Assembly: GCA_046351595.1 (NCBI GenBank) | Contig: JAXLYE010000011.1 | Location: 152,668-216,667, forward strand | Source of the DNA: JAXLYE01 sp046351595 | GTDB taxonomy: Bacteria; Myxococcota_A; Polyangia; Palsa-1104; JAEUJZ01 | Length of the DNA stretch: 64,000 nucleotides | Reading direction: 5' to 3' | Shown here: positions 54,844-64,000 of the stretch, piece by piece | Layout: each line of letters begins with the position of its first letter | Numbering within the stretch: position 1 is the first letter of the stretch | The notes under the pieces: model-generated | What the model saw: only the letters and a program-made list of their open reading frames with translations | Told to the model about the DNA's origin: nothing | The model's database searches: none | Position numbers and translations under genes: made by a program

Positions 54844-55542
54844 TCAGCCAGCCGTCGCTGTCCGCTTCGCGCCGGACCACCCGAACACGAGCGGCCACAG
54901 CCCGTTGGTCGCGTTGACGAGAATCAGCGCCGTGTGCGGCAACCAGCCCCGCGCACGGAGCAGCAGGGATCCCATCAGCACCGCGTGCAGCGCGATCCCG
55001 CTCGCGAGGATCCGCAGGACATCGATCCGACGGATCGCGCCCGACTTGAGCACGCTCCGCAGCATGAGCGCGCCGAGCGGCGCAAACAAGACGAGGCTCG
55101 TGACCGTACCCGGATTGTAGGCCTGGTTCGCGAGGGCCGACCCCACGTGTGCCACTCCGTTCACGAACGCGACTCCCCACGCACACGCCGCCACGAGCGG
55201 ATTCCGCCGCCGGAACAGCCACGCCAGCGCGAACGTCACCTGCCCCCCCGGTACGTTCACCGCGAAGATGAACGCCGGATCCGCCGGACACCCCGAGACC
55301 GCGTACCCGAGCGACCGGCACATCCCCTCGAGGAACGCATAGTGCCGACCCAGCGCGTCGATCCCGTGCTCCTCGAACTGATGCACAAGATACATCGGCC
55401 AGAGCAGCGGCAGCACGAACACCGGATCCTGCCAGCGCGGCGGCGCTCCTTCCCGCCGCTTCTCCACCCCGAGCCACACGAGCAGCAGCGCCGCCAGCCC
55501 GAGCCCCGCATACGGCCAGCCGAACAGGATCGTCTCCATCAT
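54844..55542 (-). CDS. HXXEE-domain integral membrane protein
   Basis: The 232-residue protein has five to six hydrophobic segments and the motif YLVHQFEEHGIDALGRHYAF, with His-x-x-Glu-Glu as in the HXXEE putative membrane enzyme family. FVNGVAHVGSAL supplies further conserved Asn and His residues in later segments. The histidines and glutamates inside membrane segments suggest a metal-dependent activity, but none is established. It is divergent from the ELWxxDGT gene, within the insertion. Confidence 0.72.
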   Translation of the reverse strand: MMETILFGWPYAGLGLAALLLVWLGVEKRREGAPPRWQDPVFVLPLLWPMYLVHQFEEHGIDALGRHYAFLEGMCRSLGYAVSGCPADPAFIFAVNVPGGQVTFALAWLFRRRNPLVAACAWGVAFVNGVAHVGSALANQAYNPGTVTSLVLFAPLGALMLRSVLKSGAIRRIDVLRILASGIALHAVLMGSLLLRARGWLPHTALILVNATNGLWPLVFGWSGAKRTATAG

Positions 55543-55749
55543 GAGATTTTACTATCTCCGCCAATCACGATCCCTTCCAAAATGCTCCGTCATAATCAGG
55601 GGCGAGCTCAGGATCCATCGGGGCAGATCCGACGTCGCGTGCCGCGATGCGCCGCCCGAACAGCACGACGTCGTCGACGAGATCACAGCCTGCCACCTGC
55701 CCATTCTCATGGAAGAGGACCTGGCCCTCGCAGGTCACGGGTCCAAAGC

Positions 55750-57189
55750 GTGCCGCACGCAGCAGCCCTGGGCTTGCTCCTCTTTACCTCGCCGCTCCTC
55801 GCTGGAGAGCATCCGGTGCCGCGCCTGGTCCGCGACATCAGGCCCGGGCCAGAGAGCTCTCTGCCGTCGAACCTGATCGCCGTCGGGTCGCGGGTGTGCT
55901 TCACCGCGGACGACGGGGTGCACCAGACAGAGTGGTGGACGAGCGACGGCACCCAGGCGGGCACGCGGCTCGTCAAGGATGTCGTGGGCAGCGGTCACTA
56001 CATGGTGGTCAAGGACTCCATGCAGGCCGTCGTGGACAGGGTCCTGTACTTCACCTTCGTGAGCGACGATGCAGAGCTCTGGCGGACCGACTGCACGGCG
56101 AAGGGCACCTACCGCGTCAAGGACATCCGCAAGGGCCCCATCGGCTCGCACCCGAGCGACCTGACCGCAGTCGGGAAGCAGTTCTTCTTCGTCGCCAACG
56201 ATGGCCAGCGCGGCTTCGAGCTGTGGAAGAGCGATGGGACGGAGAAGGGGACCGTTCCGGTCCGGAGCCTGGCAGCGCAGCCCACACAAGAGCGAGCCGC
56301 CCTCGAAGGGCGCGTTGAGCTCCGGGGGCAGCCCAGCGCGCGCCAGCGAGCAGCCATCGGCAAGGCGCTGAGCTATGCGGAGGTAGCCATCGGCAGCGGC
56401 CCGCGCCCCGAGAGGCTGCATGCGGTGGGAGACTCCCTCGTGTATTCCTTCGATGACGGAGTACACGGCAGCGAGCTCTGGGTAAGCGATGGGACAGACG
56501 CGGGGACGCACCTGCTGAAAGAGACGCGGCCTGGAAAGGACTCCATCGTCCCGTGGCACATGCAGCCCGCGGGCCGCCTGCTGTATTTCCGCTCGCTGGC
56601 TGGCTCGCCTTCGACCGAGCTCTGGCGGACCGACGGCACGGCCGATGGAACGAGGCTCGTGAGATCCCTGCCCGTGGGCCTGTCCAGCGGCGGCTGGGTG
56701 CAGGCTGGCTTCAGCGAGAGCGTGGTCTTCTCGCTGGAGGGTAAAAACCTTGCCACGCAGCTCTGGACCAGCGATGGGACCGAGCAGGGCACAAAGCAGC
56801 TGGCGCTGGAGGGGGTCCCTTCGGCGGCCGCGACCAGCAAGGGAATCTTCCTGCTCGCCAATGCGCAAAAGGGGGCTCCCAGCGGGCTGTACGAGCTACG
56901 CAGCGGAGCGCCCCAGCGGATCGCAGAGCTCCCGAAGCCGGCCGCGGATGGTTCCTATCGCTCCCTGGTGGCGGCCGGGGATCGGGTGTTCTTCAGTGAG
57001 TCTGCTCTTGGCCAGCCGCTCCGCGGAATCTGGACCAGCGATGGCACCCAGGAAGGTACGTTCAAGCTCGGAGACTTCGCGGATTACGGCAAGCACGGTG
57101 GCTTCCACCTGGCCGCGGTGGGCCAGCGCGTCTACTTCACCGCCGCTCGGAGCGCAGGCGACGTCGAGCTGTGGAGCATCGATTTTTGA
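55750..57189 (+). CDS. Secreted ELWxxDGT-repeat protein
   Basis: From the GTG, the 479-residue product has a signal peptide (AAALGLLLFTSPLLAGE) and at least six repeats of the form EW/ELWxSDGTxxGT: TEWWTSDGTQAGT, AELWRTDCTAKGT, FELWKSDGTEKGT, SELWVSDGTDAGT, TELWRTDGTADGT, TQLWTSDGTEQGT and GIWTSDGTQEGT. Repeats are about 45-60 residues apart, consistent with a beta-propeller of hyalin or surface type. The second repeat has Cys for Gly (TDCT). The open frame extends upstream without family features, so a 5' truncation is possible. Confidence 0.82.
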   Translation: MPHAAALGLLLFTSPLLAGEHPVPRLVRDIRPGPESSLPSNLIAVGSRVCFTADDGVHQTEWWTSDGTQAGTRLVKDVVGSGHYMVVKDSMQAVVDRVLYFTFVSDDAELWRTDCTAKGTYRVKDIRKGPIGSHPSDLTAVGKQFFFVANDGQRGFELWKSDGTEKGTVPVRSLAAQPTQERAALEGRVELRGQPSARQRAAIGKALSYAEVAIGSGPRPERLHAVGDSLVYSFDDGVHGSELWVSDGTDAGTHLLKETRPGKDSIVPWHMQPAGRLLYFRSLAGSPSTELWRTDGTADGTRLVRSLPVGLSSGGWVQAGFSESVVFSLEGKNLATQLWTSDGTEQGTKQLALEGVPSAAATSKGIFLLANAQKGAPSGLYELRSGAPQRIAELPKPAADGSYRSLVAAGDRVFFSESALGQPLRGIWTSDGTQEGTFKLGDFADYGKHGGFHLAAVGQRVYFTAARSAGDVELWSIDF

Positions 57190-57372
57190 TCGGCGGCGGC
57201 GGCCCTACCCGGTCGGGAGTTACCACCGTCTTCCGCTGCGTCAACGGGTGAGCGCGGGGCGGCGGCGCTCTTGCAAAGAAAGAGTTCGACAAGCCGGTGC
57301 AAGAGCCAGTCCGCGTCCCGGGCCCACAGCGCGGTCAGGTGAGCGGGGGTTTCGGTCGGCTGCGTGCGTCGG

Positions 57373-59823
<2,451 letters not shown>

Positions 59824-60026
59824 GAGGAGCTCCAATTTGAACCGGGCCGGCGCCGGATCCCGGCTGGCAAGCAGGCCGGCCGCGGCGCTTTGCGATTGTA
59901 TGGCACACAAGACCATGCTGCGATGTCACAGCCTCACCTGCTGCTGCAGGAAACGGGCTTGGGCTTCGGCATCGCGACCTGCGCCGGGCCCGGACCAGGC
60001 CACACCTTGGACCCGGAACAAGAGCC

Positions 60027-60848
60027 ATGCGCACCCGCACCGTATTCTTCGTCTCCGACGGGACCGGCATCACCGCGGAGACGTTCGGCAACGCCATCCT
60101 GGCGCAGTTTGAGTTCAAGCGCCGCCACGTCCGCCTGCCCTTCATCGACACCGTCGAGAAGGCGCATCAGGTCGTGAGCCAGGTGAACCGGACCGCGGAG
60201 CTCGAGGGCGTGCGGCCCATCCTGTTCACTACGCTGGCCAACGCCGAGATCATGGAGGTGATCGAGCAGGGCTGCAAGGTGATGCTGCTGGACATGTTCG
60301 GCTCCTTCGTCCGTCCGCTGGAGATCGAGCTGGGAATGAAGTCGAGCCGCCGCATCGGTCGGTTCGCGGACGTCAGCAAGAGCAAGGCCTACAACGATCG
60401 CATGGAGGCCATCAACTTCACCCTTGAGCATGACGACGGCCAGTCCAACCGCAACCTGGAGCAGGCGGACGTCATCCTCATCGGGGTGAGCCGTAGCGGC
60501 AAGACGCCGACCACGCTGTACCTGGCGATGCAGCACGGCCTGAAAGCGGCAAACTATCCGCTCATCCCCGAGGACTTCGAGCGCCAGCAGCTCCCGCGCG
60601 CGCTCGTGCCCTACCGCCAGAAGATGTTCGGACTCACCATCCAGCCCGAGCGCCTCTCTGAAGTGCGCAACGAGCGCCGCCCCAACTCGCGCTACGCCTC
60701 GCTGGAGAACTGCCGCATGGAGGTCGGTGAGGCCGAGGCGCTGATGCGGCGCGAAGGGATCCGCTGGCTCTCGACGACGACCAAGTCGATCGAGGAGATC
60801 GCGACCACGATCCTGCAGGAGATCCGCCCGGAGCGCCTCGACTACTGA
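60027..60848 (+). CDS. ppsR: PEP synthase regulatory protein (kinase-pyrophosphorylase)
   Basis: PpsR (DUF299) uses ADP to phosphorylate and inactivate PEP synthase and phosphate to reactivate it. The 273-residue product has VFFVSDGTGITAETFGNAIL at the N-terminus and the P-loop GVSRSGKTP at 153-161, then LANYKAANYPL-like GLKAANYPLIPED. These are classic family blocks. It is divergent from ppsA with about 200 bp between, matching the usual ppsA-ppsR neighbourhood. Confidence 0.95.
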   Translation: MRTRTVFFVSDGTGITAETFGNAILAQFEFKRRHVRLPFIDTVEKAHQVVSQVNRTAELEGVRPILFTTLANAEIMEVIEQGCKVMLLDMFGSFVRPLEIELGMKSSRRIGRFADVSKSKAYNDRMEAINFTLEHDDGQSNRNLEQADVILIGVSRSGKTPTTLYLAMQHGLKAANYPLIPEDFERQQLPRALVPYRQKMFGLTIQPERLSEVRNERRPNSRYASLENCRMEVGEAEALMRREGIRWLSTTTKSIEEIATTILQEIRPERLDY

Positions 60849-61072
60849 GCGTCATCACCGCTCAAGCCGGGACCGTGCCATCGACGGGAGCTCGCGTAGC
60901 GTGATCGGCTCCAGAGTCTCTCCGAATGCACGAGCTACGTCAGAAGCGCAACCTCCCATCACGACCTAGGACGCAGGCCCCAGGAGGACGCCTTGCGCCT
61001 TGAGGTGTTGGAGCGCGTCTCTGTGCGGCCATGCAGCGCAGGAGCGCGGGCCAGCTGGTGTAGGCTCTGCTC

Positions 61073-63148
61073 GTGCGCTGGCTCTACCTGCTGTCCATCT
61101 CCCTTGCTTTTTCCCTGGCCGCCGCCGCTCCCCCTCCGGTCCCTGCGACGGGTGCGACCGCACCACCTTTGGGCGCGGCACGGGGTGAGATCGCGGCGCG
61201 CGAGCCCCAAAAGACCGTGCGCTACGCGCTCTACAAGTTCATGCAGCGGATCGGCATCGAGCGGGACACATACACGCCGACCGTCGACGGCGGCACCGAG
61301 GCCAAGGCGATCTTCTCGTTCCAGGACCGCGGCTCGCCGGTGCCGCTCACCGCGCTCTACCGGCTCGCGCCCGACGGCTCGCCGCTGCGCTACCAGGCGT
61401 GGGGCAACACCGCGCGCGGCGCCTCGATCGACGATCGGGTGGTGGCGCGCGGCGGCGGCAGCTTCGACGTCTATCAGCAGGGCGAGGGCGAGCGCCGCGT
61501 CGAGCAGCGCGGTCCGCTCGCCGCGCTCTCCGGCTATGCCCCGATGCTCGGCCAGCAAATCCTGCTCAGTGCCTGGTCCGCACACGGGCGTCCCGCGACG
61601 CTGTCGCTGCTGCCTTCGGGCACCGCGCGCATCACGTCGCGCGGCAAGGAGTCGTTTCCGCTGGAGGGCAAGACCGTCACCTTCGAGCACCTGGCGGTTG
61701 TGGGCCTGGTGTGGGGGCGCGAGGACGTATGGATCGATGACGCCGGCGAGCTGGCGGCGGTGGTCACGCGCGACGCGGAGTTCGATCACTTCGAGGCCGT
61801 GCGCGACCGCTTCATCCCGCTCCTGCCGGAGCTGACCCGGCGCGCAGCCACCGACGCGGTCTCCTGGCTCGCCGAGGTCAGCGCCGATCGCAGCCCAAGG
61901 GGCGCGGTGGCGCTGGTCGGCGGGCGCCTGGTCGATGGCACCGGCCGCGCTCCCATCGCTGATTCCGTGGTGGTCTACGACGGCGATCGCATCGTCGCCG
62001 CCGGGCCGCGCGCGGCCACGCCGATCCCCGCGGGCGCCACCCTCCTCGACGCCGCGGGCCAGACCGTCCTGCCCGGCCTGTGGGACATGCACGCGCACCT
62101 CGAGCAGGTCGAGCAGGGCGCGGTGTATCTGGCCGTGGGCGTGACCACGGTGCGCGACCTCGGCAACATCCTCGAGTTCATCACCGCGGTCCGCGACGCC
62201 ATCGCCGCCGGCAAGGGGCTCGGCCCGCGCGTGCTCGTCTCCGGCCTGGTCGACGGCGACGGCCGGCAGTCGCTGGGGACGCTGCGGATCAACAAGCTGG
62301 CCGACATCGATCCGATGCTCGACCGGCTCAAGCTCGCGGGCTGCCTCGAGGTGAAGATCTACTCGAGCATCCGGCCGGAGCTGGTCAAGCCCATCGCCGA
62401 CGCCGCACACCGCCGCGGCCTGCGCGTGACCGGCCACATCCCGGAGGACATGGACCTGATGCAGGCGCTGGACGCCGGCTTTGACGGCATCAACCACCTG
62501 CCCTACGTCACGGACGTGGTGCTGCCGCGCAGCGCGCGCGAGAAGCTGTCGCCGGCCGAGGTGCGGCGCCGCCTCGGGGCGCTGGACCTGCGGTCGCCGG
62601 AGATGCAGCGTGTCCTCGACAAGCTCGCGGCCAAGCGGACGCTCGTGGACGATACGCTGGTCCTGTTCGATCTGTTCCGGCACACCACCGAGGAGAACCT
62701 GCGGCGCGAGCCGGGTATCAACAAGCTCCCGCGCGAGCTGCGCAGCCTGTTCGACGGCGTGGACAAGGCCGACGCGGCCGAGCACGCGGCGGTGTTCGAC
62801 AAGCTGGTCGCGGTGCTCGGCGAGCTGCACCGGCGCGGCGTCCCGATCATCGCCGGCACCGACATCGCTGTGCCAGGCCACTCGCTGCATCGCGAGCTGG
62901 AGCTGTACGTCCAGGCCGGCATGACACCGATGGAGGCGATCCAGGCGGCGACCCTCGTGCCCGCGCGCGCCATGGGGCTGGCCAAAGAGCTCGGGACGAT
63001 TGAAGCCGGCAAGCGCGCCGATCTGGTGGTGATCGCCGGCAACCCGCTCGCGGACATCCGCGAGCTGCGCAAGGTCGCACGCGTGGTGGCACGCGGGCGT
63101 CTGTACGATCCGGCCTCCCTCTTCCGCCTGGTCGGCTTCACCCCCTGA
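61073..63148 (+). CDS. Secreted amidohydrolase family protein
   Basis: The 691-residue product starts at GTG and has a signal peptide (LYLLSISLAFSLAAAAP). After a beta-rich N-terminal domain of about 280 residues comes an amidohydrolase barrel: LVDGTGRAPIADSVVVYDG, DMHAHLE with His340 and His342, EVKIYSS with a likely carboxylated Lys, VTGHIPE and IIAGTDIAVPGHSLHRELELYVQAGMTPMEAI. The metal-ligand set for a binuclear centre is present. The end LGTIEAGKRADLVVIAGNPLADI is typical of imidazolonepropionase/prolidase-like members. Substrate unknown. Confidence 0.88.
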   Translation: MRWLYLLSISLAFSLAAAAPPPVPATGATAPPLGAARGEIAAREPQKTVRYALYKFMQRIGIERDTYTPTVDGGTEAKAIFSFQDRGSPVPLTALYRLAPDGSPLRYQAWGNTARGASIDDRVVARGGGSFDVYQQGEGERRVEQRGPLAALSGYAPMLGQQILLSAWSAHGRPATLSLLPSGTARITSRGKESFPLEGKTVTFEHLAVVGLVWGREDVWIDDAGELAAVVTRDAEFDHFEAVRDRFIPLLPELTRRAATDAVSWLAEVSADRSPRGAVALVGGRLVDGTGRAPIADSVVVYDGDRIVAAGPRAATPIPAGATLLDAAGQTVLPGLWDMHAHLEQVEQGAVYLAVGVTTVRDLGNILEFITAVRDAIAAGKGLGPRVLVSGLVDGDGRQSLGTLRINKLADIDPMLDRLKLAGCLEVKIYSSIRPELVKPIADAAHRRGLRVTGHIPEDMDLMQALDAGFDGINHLPYVTDVVLPRSAREKLSPAEVRRRLGALDLRSPEMQRVLDKLAAKRTLVDDTLVLFDLFRHTTEENLRREPGINKLPRELRSLFDGVDKADAAEHAAVFDKLVAVLGELHRRGVPIIAGTDIAVPGHSLHRELELYVQAGMTPMEAIQAATLVPARAMGLAKELGTIEAGKRADLVVIAGNPLADIRELRKVARVVARGRLYDPASLFRLVGFTP

Positions 63149-63218
63149 GCCCGCGGCGCCAGCGCCCCGCTGCCAGCGGGCGCTTGTTCCAGGCCGAGGA
63201 GTGGGGTAAGCACGCCGC

Positions 63219-63746
63219 ATGGGACTCCTCACTGAACCCGAGCTGGATGCGATCGTGCAGGCCGGCTGCGCCGCCTGCGGCACGAACCAGCTGGGATTCC
63301 GCGCCTACCTCGATGGCCGCATGCTGCTCCTCGGCGGCGAGCCGGTGAGCAAGCTGACCTGGTGCTACGACGGCGAGAAGTTCGTGGACGGCGTCTACGA
63401 GATCCGCTGCGGCGGGTGCAGCGGCGTCCTGTTCTCGGCCGGGGTCTGCCCGCGCTGCAACCAGGAAGGCGGCCTCGCGCGCGCGCTGGCGACCGAGAAC
63501 CGATTCCCGCGCCTGGCGGAGTGCCCGCAGTGCGGAGCGGAGGAGCTGCGCTACACCGCGATGCTGCCGGCCGTGGTGACGTACGAGCGCAAGCGCGCCG
63601 CTGCACCACGCGCGCAGAGCGACCCGTACGAGCCCGGATTCCACGGCTACAAGGTGTCGTGTGAGGACTGCGGCGACGTGGCCGAGCAGAGCGCGAGCTG
63701 CCCGCTGTGTGCGGCGCCGGGACCGCTGCGCGCGCGCCCGGGCTGA
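63219..63746 (+). CDS. Zinc-ribbon protein
   Basis: The 175-residue protein holds several CxxC pairs: AGCAACGTN near the N-terminus, IRCGGCSG, GVCPRCNQ, AECPQCGAE, VSCEDCGD and ASCPLCAAPG. Spacing suggests three rubredoxin-like or zinc-ribbon knuckles. No DNA-binding or catalytic domain is evident between them. It is the last gene before the right end of the insertion. Role unknown. Confidence 0.65.
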   Translation: MGLLTEPELDAIVQAGCAACGTNQLGFRAYLDGRMLLLGGEPVSKLTWCYDGEKFVDGVYEIRCGGCSGVLFSAGVCPRCNQEGGLARALATENRFPRLAECPQCGAEELRYTAMLPAVVTYERKRAAAPRAQSDPYEPGFHGYKVSCEDCGDVAEQSASCPLCAAPGPLRARPG

Positions 63747-63946
63747 GCAGGCCGACCCGTGCGCTGGCTGGGCCGAGCAATGGCCGCCGCGGCGCGCGCT
63801 GGCTCGCCTGGAGGCCGCACGCTCGGCCGCTTGGTTCCGTATCATGCTCTCAAAGCGAGCTGCAGAACCAAGAGCCGCCTCACCGTCGCTGTGTGCTAGC
63901 ACCCCGCATCGCTGCGGATCGTGTGACGGTCCGTTTCTCTCGGTTG
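63747..63946. other. Right end of insertion, noncoding
   Basis: No gene, no inverted repeat matching the left end, and no recombinase remnant is visible. The antisense frame is simply open because of GC bias. Confidence 0.35.
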
Positions 63947-63961
63947 GGACGTTGTCAGGCT
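63947..63961. repeat. Direct repeat GGACGTTGTCAGGCT, right copy (att site)
   Basis: This is identical to 54531-54545. On the minus strand it continues the codons of a kinase loop that begin at the right window edge. Confidence 0.85.
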
Positions 63962-64000
63962 TGAAGTCTCTGTGTACAAGCCCCGCGGCATGGGCCGCGA
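63962..64000 (-). pseudogene. Ser/Thr kinase N-terminal part, last residues before the insertion
   Basis: Only the end is visible. Minus-strand translation gives AAHAAGLVHRDFK, then PDNV from the repeat, the catalytic loop of a PknB-type kinase. The N-lobe lies to the right of the window. It is the missing partner of the fragment at 52240-54545. Confidence 0.85.

Noticed and set aside
63138..63902. Minus strand frame that continues the truncated kinase into the insertion
   Set aside because: It is open only because of GC bias and is antisense to the zinc-ribbon gene; it shows no kinase sequence beyond KPDNV.

Overview
The window is very GC-rich and carries Hanks-type Ser/Thr kinases with TPR, WD40 or AAA tails, many Cys-lipidated secreted proteins, a MYXO-CTERM-like segment and FHA-domain signalling. 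This points to a large-genome Myxococcota-type (myxobacterium-like) chromosome. I cannot name the species from sequence alone.

Bases 1 to about 16,995 are the right part of an integrated island that runs off the left edge. Its integrase (15502-16737) sits at the right end, and the junction falls inside a host kinase gene, right after the catalytic-loop Lys codon (HRDLK|PGN). The cargo is anti-phage signalling. One part is a type IV CBASS-like set: QueC-like Cap9, TGT-like Cap10, a CD-NTase with a poly-glycine N-terminus, and a second CD-NTase cut by the window edge. The other is a type II CBASS-like pair, a CD-NTase and an E2-E1 fusion. Each set is divergent from an operon that encodes a member of one ECF sigma pair. 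The first of these operons also encodes a SLOG-like/GT4 glycosyltransferase fusion. Both intergenic regions have the same layout: a leftward promoter of form TTGCNN-N17-TAGYTT, about 35 bp of A/T-rich dyad, and a rightward ECF-type promoter CGACAG-N16-CGTCT. I read this as a duplicated regulatory module linking two CBASS operons to dedicated sigma factors. A TPR kinase and three lipoproteins complete the visible cargo.

Bases 17,000-54,545 are mostly host chromosome. They hold the C-terminal half of the interrupted kinase, a very large two-part lipoprotein, SelA, a sterol-desaturase-like enzyme, a kinase fragment next to an inverted kinase-AAA-TPR paralogue, a YaiI/YqxD protein and a class C beta-lactamase-type serine hydrolase. 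Then come a microviridin-type graspetide cluster (precursor, two ATP-grasp ligases, ABC exporter), an FHA regulator plus WD40 kinase pair, a Bax-inhibitor-1-like membrane protein, a DabA/DabB inorganic carbon pump behind an ATPase, and two fasciclin-domain proteins.

Bases 54,546-63,946 are a 9.4 kb segment bounded by a perfect 15-bp direct repeat (GGACGTTGTCAGGCT). It splits another kinase gene at the same catalytic-loop codons (HRDFK|PDNV). It carries an HXXEE-type membrane protein, an ELWxxDGT-repeat protein, PEP synthase and its regulator PpsR, a secreted amidohydrolase and a zinc-ribbon protein, with no visible integrase.

Two observations are most worth following: the twin CBASS/ECF regulatory modules, and the repeated use of the Ser/Thr kinase catalytic-loop sequence as an insertion site.
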